Part shown: one piece after another, positions 13,341 through 23,466 of the stretch
Position numbering within the stretch: position 1 is the stretch's first letter
How the letters are laid out: each line of letters opens with the position of its first letter
Notes under the pieces: generated by a model
What the model saw: only the letters and a program-made list of their open reading frames with translations
Databases searched by the model: none
Told to the model about the DNA's origin: nothing
Program-made: the position numbers and the translations under genes
Assembly: GCA_964019695.1 (NCBI GenBank)
Contig: OZ026524.1
Coordinates: forward strand, 23,023,656-23,087,655
Direction: 5' to 3'
Source of the DNA: Loripinus fragilis
Lineage: Eukaryota > Mollusca > Bivalvia > Lucinida > Lucinidae
Length of the DNA stretch: 64,000 nt

Positions 13341-13724
13341 CGGTTACACCTCGGAGGGTGAGTCAACGCCCTAGACCACGAGAAGGTAGCGTCACGTCCT
13401 AGAGCGCGGTGTCGTTCTTCTATATACAAGGGTGAGGGGCCTCTCATTTATTTCCGGGTGGTTTTTTTTACGAAGTTCAGAACGAGATCCAGTCTTTAAT
13501 GGTGTAGCCCGTCGCAGCGCTCGGTTTATCCCGTTCCCCGGGTGGACCCTTTTTTTTCAGCACGGTCCTTTCATGTCTTTTTCCGCGTACTGATCGGCTT
13601 CGTAATTGGGTCGTTAAGGCTGAGAGGGATATGATTGTCTATCAACGTAGAACGGGTTCCTCGCCATGCATATGGCGTCTGGCTAACTTAGGAGCATATT
13701 GCGCAATTATTTGCCGTTCGTCCT

Positions 13725-14051
13725 TCAGTATCTTAATGAATTCCAGTCCCAAGTTGCTGTCTTACGCCCTCTGTCCGTTATACTATCCTCTCCTTTTCGC
13801 TTAAGCTCCGATTTTGCCATTTCTAAAGCTTGGGCTACAGGGGTGACCAGGTTCACTACGGGTTTCTCCTTTTGTCTCATTTCTTTCAACTCTCTGTATT
13901 TCCGTCCGCTACCCACAATATAATGACCCTGACTGTCGCGTTCCGCGTAGCCATCTCTAACATTCAGCAAGTGCTGAAACCATTTGTCGGGATCCGAGAC
14001 GTACGGAATCCACTTCTGCTGTTGGTAATCGTAAACGAGTCTAGTGCCCAT
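13725..14051 (-). CDS. Conserved 108-aa element protein, left-arm copy
   Basis: This intact 108-codon ORF is the outermost gene of the left arm. It starts MGTRLVYDYQQQKWIPYV and has a tryptophan-rich N-terminal half (WIPYVSDPDKWFQHLL), a glycine-rich GHYIVGSGRKYREL middle and a lysine/arginine-rich C-terminal half. There is no membrane segment or signal peptide. A short basic protein next to a packaging ATPase could be a minor virion or DNA-binding protein, but I do not recognise the family and that role is a guess. It differs from the right-arm copy at one residue (Asn for Asp in LL-N/D-VRDG). Its TATA element is altered compared with the right arm, reading TATGAATA on the coding strand. Confidence 0.75.
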   Translation of the reverse strand: MGTRLVYDYQQQKWIPYVSDPDKWFQHLLNVRDGYAERDSQGHYIVGSGRKYRELKEMRQKEKPVVNLVTPVAQALEMAKSELKRKGEDSITDRGRKTATWDWNSLRY

Positions 14052-14101
14052 CTCTTTCCATCGATTTCCTCCTTCGTGCTCGAGTTATTCTTACGCTCTA
14101 T

Positions 14102-14254
14102 TCATACGAACGGGCGAGAGTTCAGTTCACTATCCTCAAGCACCTCGATTAATCGCTCAGCAGCCTCTCTGGCTTCGCGCCGTAGTTGTCTACATATCAT
14201 CCGAAACAACAGTTCATCAAACAAAGCTATACACATAAAAGTAATGGCGAACAT
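14102..14254 (-). CDS. Small 50-aa ORF, left-arm copy
   Basis: An ORF of 50 codons lies between the double-PC4 gene and the 108-aa gene. It begins MFAITFMCIALFDELLF, a hydrophobic 17-residue N-terminus that could be a short membrane anchor, followed by a charged, probably helical stretch rich in Arg and Glu (QLRREAREAAERLIEVLED). It ends in TGA, where the right-arm copy ends in TAA; the same base change also alters the TATA-like element overlapping the stop. Both arms keep it open with a conservative difference (Ile for Arg after RM), which supports coding. Function unknown. Confidence 0.55.
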   Translation of the reverse strand: MFAITFMCIALFDELLFRMICRQLRREAREAAERLIEVLEDSELNSRPFV

Positions 14255-14293
14255 ATTTACGCCTATTCAATACTTAATCCCTTAGTTTCTTAG

Positions 14294-14779
14294 TTACCAG
14301 TTTTGATAGTCATTAGGGTTACACTCCGAACACCGTAATGCCCCTAACTGATTCATGTGATCACTTTGTACGTAACAGGGTACGACCCCGTCTAGTTCGG
14401 GTAAGGTCCTTCCAATTTCTGTTAAGAGTTCTTTGACGGCAATGTATTCTAGGGGTCTCAGGTATAATCCCTTTTTCGTAGGTATCACCTCTTCTTGCGG
14501 CTTCCAATACTGCCTTATATCCATACATGCGCTGCCCTCGGTGATGGTACAATAGACGTTCCCTCCAAGATGACTCTTATAGTTTTGTTTCTCTGTCCTC
14601 GCTTGATCCGCGTATTCTAAGTAATCCACCCAATTCTTCCATCGCATCAAGGTTAAGCTGATACCTTTTTTGGTCGGTTTGTCATCTTTCCATTCTCTCA
14701 GGTCAACACGCAGTTCACCTTTCCATTCTGTGACCTCGATAAAGCGATCGTTTCCGAGACTGAATCTGCATCTAGACAT
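14294..14779 (-). CDS. Double PC4-like ssDNA-binding protein, left-arm copy
   Basis: It encodes 161 residues from the ATG at 14779; an upstream in-frame ATG (14824) sits almost on the TATA box and is unlikely to be used. Residues ~5-55 (FIEVTEWKGELRVDLREW, then TKKGISLTLMRW) and ~70-122 (CMDIRQYW, then TKKGLYLRPLEY) each match the PC4/Sub1 coactivator fold: a beta sheet with the D-I/L-R-E/Q-W/YW signature, a K-K-G-I/L-x-L strand and a closing helix. PC4 binds single-stranded DNA as a dimer, and a tandem duplicate could do so as a monomer. A role in replication or late transcription of the element is inferred. A C-terminal CSEC pair is a possible half zinc site. It is identical to the right-arm protein. 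It is preceded by a CCAAT+TATA promoter at 14825-14885. Confidence 0.8.
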   Translation of the reverse strand: MSRCRFSLGNDRFIEVTEWKGELRVDLREWKDDKPTKKGISLTLMRWKNWVDYLEYADQARTEKQNYKSHLGGNVYCTITEGSACMDIRQYWKPQEEVIPTKKGLYLRPLEYIAVKELLTEIGRTLPELDGVVPCYVQSDHMNQLGALRCSECNPNDYQNW

Positions 14780-14824
14780 GTTTACTGTTTGACTGTCAGA
14801 ATAGATATGACTAGATTGCTGCAA

Positions 14825-14885
14825 AGCGCCTTATATAGTGAGAGGTCTCTTCTGATTGGTCAATTATCCAGCCATCCGATTGGTC
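14825..14885 (-). promoter_or_regulatory. CCAAT+TATA promoter of the PC4-like gene, left arm
   Basis: On the minus strand, two CCAAT boxes (GACCAATCGG and GACCAATCAG) precede CTATATAA (14831-14838) by about 20-45 bases. The arrangement matches the right-arm promoter at 27175-27230 and the second module at 17759-17790. Confidence 0.65.
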
Positions 14886-14922
14886 AACCTCCTCACTCCT
14901 GATTCCTCCTCCTCATTCTCCT

Positions 14923-16230
14923 TCACGACGTAGTAGAGTCCTCTTGGTCTTCAGAGGCTTTCTCAGTTTCTATATTATGATTCGGCCATACGTCCATAAA
15001 TAAATCTTTTCTGAGTTTGATGGCTTGTCTTTTAGAGTCCGCCTGATTCATATCGTGTTGGTTCTTAAACTTTTTAGCCGATTCCAGTATTCGCTGTTGA
15101 ACAGGATCCTCTTGTAGCTCGTAATAATCTATTAGAAATTGAGCGTAATCTCGTCTGAGTTTTTTGCGGAGAGAAGGCAAATCATCATTGGCTGCGAGAT
15201 GAATAGATTTATCCGAACTAAAACCTCGCTCTTCATAAGCATTCACTTTAGCTTTAAACTGCTCTACGTTCTCCTGCCTGATCGGATTTTGAAATCTCCT
15301 GTTCCAGATGTAGAGTTTAGAGCGCTCATCTCTTTGTTTTCTTCGTTTACCTGGAGGGCTTAAATCGCTTACCCTCCTATTCCATATATCCGGTTTATAA
15401 CTTTCATCTCTTTCTTTATCCGGAGGGCTGATAGAGCGTATATAATCTAGGGACTCCACACTGTCAGCATCTTCATCATCAGAAATATCTCCGTCATCGG
15501 GAGACTGTTGATCGACAAATATGTCAGTTTGTAGTCTGTCCTGTTCGGATGTACTCGATTTAAGATCTAGGATGAGGTAACCATAAGGTCTTGCCGTGGC
15601 ATCTTCAAATTTCCTCATAAATGTGGCGCAAGTGGACGGATAAATTCTTCTTGCCACGGTCGCAACTTGTTGTCTGTCGATCGGATTATTAAACAAGACC
15701 AAATATTGCGTATTTAAAGCGATATCCCTGCAAGCTCTACCTTGAGGAAATACGTTTTGAGTCAAATACACGATAGATATATTTCTGTGGTGACTGCCTT
15801 TCGTAAAAAGGTCGGCAATTCTCTGGTCACACTTTGCTTCGGTCATCAGGTCATCAAAAATGATTAGGTTCCTTTTTGAGGGATCCATAAACTGAGCATT
15901 ATCTAGATAGTCTGGGATACCCCGTATAAATTCTATACACGGAATTCTCTTCTGAAGGTCTTCTTACAGGGGCTGCCATTGTCCAAAACACCATAAGATT
16001 CGTTCCGGTGGCGGTTGTACTAACGAGGAAAGTAACAGTTTTCTAGTCCATTCCGTTTTCCCCGATCCGCTGGGTCCAGTTACCATCATAGAGAATGGGT
16101 GTCTAAATGTCATTTCCTTCAATGGTTGTGACTGGTCGGTATATTTCCCACTGCCATGGACATTGCGTTCATGTCTTTGCAATGCATCACGCCTACTATA
16201 GGACTGGTTGCAGATCAAACACCTGATCAT
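14923..16230 (-). pseudogene. Zinc-finger/FtsK-HerA (A32-like) packaging ATPase, left-arm copy, one nonsense codon
   Basis: The frame is colinear with the right-arm copy over 435 codons but is broken at codon 89, where TAC (Tyr) has become TAA, leaving an 88-residue N-terminal piece and a long open remainder (15888-14923 from its first ATG). It contains an N-terminal C2H2 finger (C4, C7, H20, H25), Walker A GPSGSGKT (52-59), Walker B LIIFDDLM (122-129), an IVYLTQN sensor-like strand and a long charged C-terminal tail. This is the A32/FtsK-HerA class that pumps DNA into virus particles. The codon changed to a stop in the right arm (341) is still lysine here. The break lies between Walker A and Walker B, so no active ATPase is expected. 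Confidence 0.85.
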
Positions 16231-16302
16231 TTTGTCTCAGTTAGTATTGTTTCTCTACCTTCATACGGGTGTCATCCTTCTTACGATCATTGGATCATTG
16301 TG

Positions 16303-16403
16303 ACCACCACCACCGACACCACCACCACCCACCACCACCACCACCCACCACCACCACCACCACCCACCACCACCACCACCACCACCACCACCACCACCAC
16401 CAC
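16303..16403. repeat. (CAC)n trinucleotide microsatellite, left arm
   Basis: A run of CAC/ACC units with a few interruptions lies just upstream of the ATPase gene. It mirrors the (GGT)n tract at 25636-25757 and the two differ in length. The poly-His and poly-Thr frames across it are artefacts. Confidence 0.95.
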
Positions 16404-16419
16404 ATGGTGGACCATTGTT

Positions 16420-17112
16420 TCCTGACTGTACATTCACTGTATCCTCACTGTATCCTCACTGTGCCCCAATGTACCCTCACTGTATACTCACTGTACCCCA
16501 CTGTACTCTCACTGTAACCCCACTGTATCCTCCCTGTACCCTCACTGTATCCCACTTTACCCCAACTGAACCCTCACTGTATCCTCACTGTACCCTCACT
16601 GTATCCTCACTGTACCCCCACTGTACTCTCACTGTATCCCCACTGTATCCTCCCTGTACCCTCAATGTATCCTCCTTCCCTCCTCCTCCTCACCCTCTCC
16701 TCCTCCCTCCTAATCTCACTGTACCCAAACTGAACCCTCACTGTGCCCCAATGTATCCTCACTGTACCCTCATGTACCCTCACTGTATTCCAACTGAACC
16801 CCCACTGTATCCTCACTGTGCCCCAATGTACCCTCACTGTATACTCACTGTACCCCACTGTACTCTCACTGTAACCCCACTGTATCCTCCCTGTACCCTC
16901 AATGTATCCTCCTTTCCTCCTCCTCCTGACCCTCTCCTCCTCCCTCCTAATCCCACTGTACCCCAACTGAACCCTCACTGTGCCCCAATGTACCCTCACT
17001 GTATCCTCACTGTACCCCACTGTACTCTCACTGTATCCCCACTGTATCCTCCCTGTACCCTCACTGTATCCTCCTTCCCCCTCCTCCTCACCCTCTCCTC
17101 CTCCCTCCTAGC
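16420..17112. repeat. 'CACTGTACCCT' minisatellite, left arm
   Basis: About 60 copies of a 9-12-bp unit such as CACTGTATCCT, CACTGTACCC or AACTGAACCC are punctuated by higher-order blocks ending in a pyrimidine-only CCTCCTCC segment. One strand is almost free of G apart from the TGT core. The right arm carries the mirrored array (24911-25618) with different copy arrangement. The long Cys/Pro/Tyr-repeat reading frames are by-products. Confidence 0.95.
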
Positions 17113-17219
17113 TCCATTATGAATTCGAACTATCATGATCACTGTTTTTTACGGCCATTATACTCGTTGTAGAACGTTCTATCATCGTAGGTTCACCGGT
17201 AATTGTGGGTTGACCATGA

Positions 17220-17363
17220 TTATATGATGATTAAGCATAACAGTTTCACTTTAAACAACCAGTCGTCAGCATTTACGCTATGTATAGTCTTAAGATGATG
17301 TACTATATTTAGCACATCCTTTCTATGGCATATTGGACACTGGAACTTGTATCTATGAGGCAT
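17220..17363 (-). CDS. C2H2 zinc-finger microprotein, left-arm copy
   Basis: A 47-codon ORF mirrors 24668-24811. It starts MPHRYKFQCPICHRKDVL and continues into an HHLKTIH segment, giving a C-x2-C pair and histidines suitably spaced for one C2H2 zinc finger. The rest is a short hydrophobic tail (LLCLIII). The finger resembles the one on the ATPase N-terminus in length and position of ligands. Retention of the frame and both cysteines in both arms supports a real small gene. DNA binding is the natural guess; no target or partner is visible. Confidence 0.55.
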   Translation of the reverse strand: MPHRYKFQCPICHRKDVLNIVHHLKTIHSVNADDWLFKVKLLCLIII

Positions 17364-17439
17364 AGTTTTGATCTGTTTTTAAACACCATTTAAAACGAAA
17401 CTTTATGTATATCAGCTTGCTGGGCAAGCCTTTCCTTTT

Positions 17440-17570
17440 AAATCGAAACTTTTATAATACAAACGCGAACCTTCCTTTAAAAACGACACTTTTATGTATA
17501 ACCTGGCAAGTCTTTCCTTTTAAATCTAAACGCTTATAATACAAGTGCGAGCCTTCCTTTTAAAACGACA
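17440..17570. repeat. Tandem repeat block present only in the left arm
   Basis: Units containing CCTTCCTTT-AAAACGACAC and CTTTTATAATACAA repeat about twice, adding roughly 115 bases compared with the right arm at ~24560-24600. It is the largest simple indel I see between the outer arms, and probably a deletion between repeats in the right arm. Confidence 0.6.
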
Positions 17571-17758
17571 CTTTTATGTTTCAGCTTCCTGGGCAATGCT
17601 TTTCACGCGTTCTTATAACGCGAAGATGAATCACGCTATAAAAAAAAACGTGTGGCGTTCGAAAACACCAAACGTTTGAGCTAAATAGTATCATTTAAAC
17701 TGTTCAATTTGCTGTTCGACTGTCATATTAGCTATGACTCGATTGCATGCGATACGCA

Positions 17759-17790
17759 TTATATAGCGGGAGGTTTTTTTCTGATTGGTC
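17759..17790 (-). promoter_or_regulatory. Second CCAAT+TATA module, left arm
   Basis: On the minus strand GACCAATCAG precedes CTATATAA (17759-17766). The leader that follows (CATAGCTAATATGACAGTCG) is related to the leader of the PC4-like gene. The only ATG soon after opens an 11-codon ORF, so the gene it served may be lost. Confidence 0.55.
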
Positions 17791-18276
17791 AATTAAAAGT
17801 AATATCGTTATAAATGTATATCATATGCCATACATTTCGCAATTCGTCTCTAGACTATGAACAGACGATACGTAAGTTGAATTTAGGGGTTAATTGTCTC
17901 ATGTACCTACCTGTACACGAGCAGCGAAGGCTCTGGCGATACCAGCTTGTGTTAAGTCGTTGATGAATACTTTTAAGAAATCTTTATGAGCGTAGGACGC
18001 CTAGTCACTGCGAGAGTTAGGAAAGCTCTGTAATGCGATCATGAGTCGACTATTTAATGTCTACATACGATGATGTCATCCAAAATGGCCGTCGCGCATG
18101 CGCAGTGAAAGCATTTAATTAAACAACATCTATATCCGTACTTTGTACATTAGTTCTCAGGTAAATATAGACTCTGACAAAGGCGAAGAATTATTGGTGT
18201 ATTTATACACCCTAGACATTTAGCATGAAAAGGGCGAAAATCGCCATCGCCTTTCCTAGTACACGCTATAGATACA

Positions 18277-18480
18277 TCAAACGTCTGGTCCGATGGACAG
18301 GCTCATCTGCTTGAATAACGCACTCTGATCAGTAAATTCGATGTTGAACAGCGAAGACCCAACGCAATGATACAGCAAAGTCGTCCGTATTGAAAAGGTG
18401 GGTTTTCCGTGGGCCTGTCTCAATTCCTCCTGGCTGACCGGATCTGACCGGCTGCATTCACTTTGATCCATGTTTTGAAA
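18277..18480 (-). pseudogene. Truncated ORF fragment reading outward, left half of fold-back
   Basis: From MDQSECSRSDPVSQEELR this runs on through FSIRTTLLYHC and ends FKQMSLSIGPDV. The 51 C-terminal residues are shared with the mirrored ORF on the right. Upstream of the shared part the two sequences differ because they enter the 69-bp spacer, so at least one copy lacks its natural N-terminus. The left version may still carry a native start. I do not recognise the family. Conservation of the frame in both halves suggests it came from a real gene of the element. Confidence 0.4.
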
Positions 18481-18501
18481 TTGCTTATCGATTTTACAAT
18501 T

Positions 18502-18657
18502 CAGGAGGAATTGAGACAGGCCCACGGAAAACCCACCTTTTCAATACGGACGACTTTGCTGTATCATTGCGTTGGGTCTTCGCTGTTCAACATCGAATTT
18601 ACTGATCAGAGTGCGTTATTCAAGCAGATGAGCCTGTCCATCGGACCAGACGTTTGA
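18502..18657 (+). pseudogene. Truncated ORF fragment reading outward, right half of fold-back
   Basis: This is the mirror copy of the 51-residue C-terminal part ending MSLSIGPDV, joined upstream to unrelated spacer sequence (in-frame ATG at 18463). It probably has no functional start. Function unknown. Confidence 0.4.
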
Positions 18658-19385
18658 TGTATCTATAGCGTGTACTAGGAAAGGCGATGGCGATTTTCGC
18701 CCTTTTCATGCTAAATGTCTAGGGTGTATAAATACACCAATAATTCTTCGCCTTTGTCAGAGTCTATATTTACCTGAGAACTAATGTACAAAGTACGGAT
18801 ATAGATGTTGTTTAATTAAATGCTTTCACTGCGCATGCGCGACGGCCATTTTGGATGACATCATCGTATGTAGACATTAAATAGTCGACTCATGATCGCA
18901 TTACAGAGCTTTCCTAACTCTCGCAGTGACTATAGTACTGCCACATTAATAAGAAACGCGAAAAATCGACTTTAAGTGCATCTTTTCACGTTATTTTCTC
19001 TAGAACTTTTCGATATGCGGGTAGAAAAAGCTGCAGTATTTTTTGACAAAATTTTCAACCTGATGTTTTTGCTGTATTTTTCTGTAATTAGATGGAATTT
19101 TGGCATATTTTGGCTCTTTTCAACGGGGGAGTATTACTGTTGGTAGAATGGACATAAACTGACCCAGTTTATTAATATTATGCAACGGTTGACTTAATAA
19201 TTCGTCCGTGATCCCCGTGTAGGTTATATACTGAACAAAAGTAAAAACGCTACACCTGAACTGTTTGTCATTTATATGCAAAATGATGCAATCCAGTAAA
19301 GCAAATGAAAGTGTATCTGACTGTTCAAAGACTGGGTTATGCATTAAGTAAAAGGTTTACGGATATTGTCCCGAGGAAACACATG

Positions 19386-19560
19386 AAAGTAAGAAAGAGG
19401 GCAAAGATCAGGAATCGATACAATCAAGCCCAAACGTGACACAGGATTGGAAAGTGATAACTTCGCAATTAGACATTACAAATGAGAGCCAAGAGGTCAG
19501 CCCTTTCCAAGCAAGCAATAAACAGACGCGCACGAAAGCATAACACAAACAAGACAGAAA
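19386..19560 (+). repeat. Dispersed repeat family D, diverged copy
   Basis: It shares GCAAAGATCAGGAATCGATA, GAGAGCCAAGAGGTCAGCCC and AAACAGACGCGCAC, in order, with the copies at 48185-48420 and 57533-57765. Confidence 0.75.
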
Positions 19561-19819
19561 TATTAATTTAAATGTGACAGGGGTCCATTTTTTCAGGTTA
19601 CAAATTGGAACAGAAATCTCAAACAGTTTAGGCCTTCAGAAATCCACAGCCAACTTGATCCGACTGAACGAAATTGTAGTCGTAGACATGTGACAACCAA
19701 AAATACAGTATGCATTGATCGTTTAGAAAAGCAACCTAAGAAAGAGGGTTTGTCGTCAAATTGGCCAAGCTTGATATTTTAAAACTGAAATCTCCATAAG
19801 AAAATCAATGTGTTGTTGC

Positions 19820-20035
19820 ATCTTAAGCCTCGTGCAAATATACACCCAGGTGTAAATTTGCACCTGGGTGTATTTTGGTTATGTAAACGGTGTTTTATGA
19901 AAATGCAACCGGGTGCAAATTTGCATCTGGGTGCAAATTTGCTCCACCTTTGCTGGTGGTGCAAATTCGGTGGAGCAAAATTAGCACCCGGCTGCACATT
20001 TGCCCCTAGGTGCAAATTGCGCACATGAACGCAAC
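19820..20035. repeat. Cluster of palindromic GGGTGCAAATTTGCACC motifs
   Basis: At least six copies of GGTGCAAATTTGC or its complement occur in 200 bases, some arranged head to head. It begins TTAAGCCTCGTGCAAATATA and resembles the cluster at 21395-21500, whose far end reads CGAGGCTTTAG, so the two clusters could be inverted ends of an older element. Confidence 0.6.
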
Positions 20036-20455
20036 TCGTTATCACATATGTACAATTTGATCGTAGATATTGATAAATTACCGATCTTTCTATATGAACA
20101 TGTACATGTGTATGAAAATAAACTATATAAATAGTCCCTTTATCAAACTTAAGGTCATGGCTTCTCTCTGTAGTCACTACTTCATCGGCTATGCCGGGTT
20201 GCCACGCAGAACAACTGGAATCTCTGGTCTATGGGCTTCGATTTGCACGATTCTATTTCCGAACAATATTTCTTCCTAACCTCGGCAATAGAAATCAGAG
20301 TTTGCCAGAACCCTGGCGCCATGCACGAGTCCATGCTATCCGATGTACACATCGGTGAAAAGGTTCCCCCCTGCAGAATAACGGAGTGACCACCCTTTAC
20401 GATTGATGTAATCAACGTGATGTTCAGACAGAGCAATAATTAAAATTTGTCTACC

Positions 20456-21180
20456 CTCTATCTTACCCCCCCCCCCCCCCAATTTGGGAATCTAAACCTC
20501 TTGTAGCCATTGATAACCTCGGTTGAGCCATTTCCCTTCAGAAGCTTAACAGAGATTTAGAAGAGTTCATCAACAATTGAAGACCAAACCCGTTTCACAC
20601 ATTCACAAGACGTTTATTTTGCTATTACGAAGAAGTTCTCAATTGTCCAGCTCTGCGCAGTCCTAAGTCAAACTGCCACCAGCAGTTCAATTGAAACAAC
20701 TTAACGAACACGCCCATTCTGTTGCAGCTTTTTGCGCAGTTTGTCGCAGAGCCCGTGACATTCGGAAGCCATGGATCATCAGTTCATGTATAAGTCTCAA
20801 GCACTACCTGCGTCCACCTCTCTTGGCCAGATAGTCATATATTTACTTAGTACTGCTGCAACAGCTTCTATAAGTGTCATTAATGCACCAGTCATTTGTA
20901 TCCACTGCTCCCCCACCCACGGGGATGGGCGGGGATAATGGTTTACACTTTCCAGAGCCCTGGTATAAGCCCCGCCCTGTGGGGACAAGCTGATGGTAAC
21001 AACCCTGCTCTTTGCCCCACCATACACAACAGAAAATCCCAGCAGGGTAATCGTCCCAATGTTATACCCCCACACTTCCCCGGCACTGCGGGACCAATCA
21101 AAAAGTAATTGTCCAGCACCTTACCCCTGCTTTTCCACGGCTATCTCCGTAGGTGGGGGCCGTGGATACAAATGACTGGT
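20456..21180. other. C-rich tract and GC-richer segment without recognised genes
   Basis: It holds a run of about 14 C at 20466-20480 and a GC-richer stretch around 20890-21110. The short ORFs have no domains. Confidence 0.4.
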
Positions 21181-21394
21181 GTATTATCCTCTTTAAATAT
21201 TGTATAAAAAAATAAAGCAAATAAAACCAAATGGAGGTGCATTTTTCTCACACGACAGTATCTTGAACTGACTAATAGTCGAAACATTCTTAACACATCG
21301 AACTTCTCCTTAAAGTAAAACTGAAACATTTGTGATATGTTTAAAGAGCAAATCCAATAACATATGAACACAATTTATTATATATGAACGCTAC

Positions 21395-21500
21395 AAAAGG
21401 GGTGCAAATTTACTCCCGGGTGCTCCCAGGTGCAATTTTGCACCCGGGAGTAAATTTGCACCAGGGTGCAAATTGTGCATATAAACGAGGCTTTAGTCTG
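21395..21500. repeat. Second cluster of GTGCAAATTT palindromes
   Basis: Contains GGGGTGCAAATTTACTCCCG, GGTGCAATTTTGCACCC and GGGAGTAAATTTGCACC. It is inverted relative to 19820-20035 at its outer end. Confidence 0.6.
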
Positions 21501-22047
21501 AGCACATTACTGGTCGAGAAATGGTAGGAACAATGCGCTGATAGGTCTACCTGATTAGGCAAAAGGAAGAAAGTTATCGAAAATCGTGATAAATCGAAGA
21601 TTACCAAATATTTAATATTCCCTATTTGTTTTTGTCAAAGGGAGACATTTTACATTTTTTTCAAATTTGATAAATTCGAAATTGATTTCTGAGCTTGTTT
21701 CAAGTGATAATACAGTTTTCTTGTGTATTAATGCAACACAAGTATGCCGAATTCTGATAAGCATAACAATCTTTTTTGCGCATGCGCAATTGCAAAATTC
21801 AGTGAATAAAGCTTTAATCACAAAAAAGGAATGAACTCAGACATCAAACGAAACAAATTGGTGGAGCTTCGACGAATCGCTTGCTGGATGCCTTGAAAAT
21901 ATTATTAAAGACATATGCGGCTATTTCCAACGCGCACCTTTTCCGCGTCTGGAAACGGATAAAGTTGTCTGGGTCCTGTCTTTCGACCATTAACGGATTC
22001 GGATCTCTACTATTTGTATGGTTATTTAGAGCGGCGCACGACCTGAC

Positions 22048-22118
22048 CCCGTGGCCTAGTAATTAGCGTGTCTGGCTACAAAGCCAGAGGACCAGGATCG
22101 ATTCCAGGGTGCGCACAT
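22048..22118 (+). repeat. tRNA-like sequence (SINE head or tRNA pseudogene)
   Basis: GTGGCCTAGTAATTAGCG resembles an A box, TCTGGCTACAAAGCCAGA an anticodon arm, and GGATCGATTCC a B box. The anticodon loop does not have the standard seven bases and the acceptor ends do not pair well, so I do not call a functional tRNA. Confidence 0.4.
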
Positions 22119-23466
22119 ATTTTCAGTGTGTTTTTTCTTTCTTTTTTAACATTTCATTGCTAAATTGCTTCATATACTAGTAAAATGGCATCATCAAAAC
22201 GACCGAAATGGTAATTCCTGAACTTTTATTTTGAATTACGCATGAAACCTATGGGGGTGGGGTTAAATTTGGCCCTCTTGAAAGAGAATTAGTTCGGTGA
22301 CCCCACATTTTTATTCTTTTTTCTGAAAGGTTTTATAATAGTCCATGAATTAAAAATAAATTTTTAAGATTTTCAATACCAGATTTTTTACTACATGATT
22401 TATTATAAAAGCAAATTCCAATTTTCCACGAATTGCCAAAATATATCATGCAGTATCTTGTCACAGCATGGGATAACAAATAAACTTGCACATTTTCTAA
22501 AAGGTTTGAGGTCATGGGCAATAATTTAAGTTAAAAGAAAGAAGTTGGCTGAAGATTACAACCGTTTTAGCTCGATATTTAGGACTAGTACTATTATTTT
22601 ATTTTTTTTAGAAAATTGGTCAAATGCTGAAAATTTCAATTTGAGATTCTGAAAAAATAAGCACGGTGACATATCCTTTTTATTTCATAAATGGATAGCC
22701 CATGCATAAAACAAACTGTATGCAGAGTATTGAAAATATTTCAATGTGGGAAGTATTTAGAAGCATATGTCCTTAAGCTTTAGTAAATACTTTTCGTCCA
22801 AATATAAAATACTGTGGTGTAGCATTTTCACTATTGTTCAGTATAGCATAAAGTGTATCTAAATATAAAGTACTGCTGCATAAATAAGAAACTTTAGATG
22901 TATGTTTTCAATTTAAATCGCATTGAGCATTGAGCATTCAATAATCGTGTATCCTTTCAGGCAGTATTTAGCCGGTATTACAGCTTATTTTTGCTCTAAT
23001 GATTCTGATGGTAGAATTTGGGCATTTTATTCCACTTATTTGACACTTGACAGGGATAATCCTGGGATAGGCCTTATCCATTTTGTTAGAAAACTATTAT
23101 TTCTGCTAAAATGGACGTTATTTTTGCTGGGTCTCATATATAAGCTATGCAAAGCTCTTGTCAATTATGCTCTAATATAGATATTAAAGATTCTTGGACC
23201 CATCAAATTTTGCAAAGGGCCCATAGAAATTTCAAAAGGCCAATTGAAATTATGTAATCTGCATGGATTTGAATAGGATATGGGCCATTGGCCCGTTTTA
23301 AGGGTCCATCATCATTTTGGTCCAGGAGTATCCCTGACTTAAGTGTTACCATTGAAAGAATGTATGTAAACAGCTCAAATTAACTAATTACAAAAAATGA
23401 ATGGTTGACTATAATACTACATATGTAGTTGAAAATGTTTAGGCCGTTTACCACTGTAAAAGTTTC

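Larger units (their letters stand above)
18002..18932. repeat. Central fold-back, 431-bp arms with 69-bp spacer
   Basis: Bases 18002-18432 are the reverse complement of 18502-18932 with essentially no length difference. The outer ends read TAGTCACTGCGAGAG and the inner ends CAGGAGGAATTGAGACAGG. The arms carry an ORF remnant, a GTGTATAAATACAC element, a GCGCATGCGC NRF1-type site and CCATTTTGG. It is either the true centre of the whole palindrome or a separate fold-back unit inserted there. Confidence 0.85.

Noticed and set aside
13130..13447. ORFs through the terminal repeat (both strands, both arms)
   Set aside because: They read the tandem YY1/ETS units; the repetitive peptide is a by-product and no promoter or domain supports it.
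13830..14285. 151-aa plus-strand ORF and its mirror at 27755-28228
   Set aside because: Antisense shadow of the 108-aa and 50-aa element genes.
15139..15363. Antisense ORF inside the ATPase gene (mirror at 26698-26922)
   Set aside because: Overlaps the real coding frame on the other strand, with no domain.
16156..16517. Poly-His and poly-Pro ORFs
   Set aside because: Translations of a CAC/ACC microsatellite overlapping the antisense of the ATPase start.
16415..17122. Long Cys/Pro/Tyr-rich 'repeat proteins' in both directions over the minisatellites (also 24909-25792)
   Set aside because: They are open only because the ~10-bp repeat lacks stops in some frames; they have no start context or domain and copy order differs between arms.
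20797..21075. Possible coding region in the GC-richer segment of the insertion
   Set aside because: No domain, splice context or repeat support; composition alone is not enough.
22048..22118. Functional tRNA gene
   Set aside because: Anticodon loop of the wrong size and poor acceptor pairing; treated as a tRNA-like repeat.
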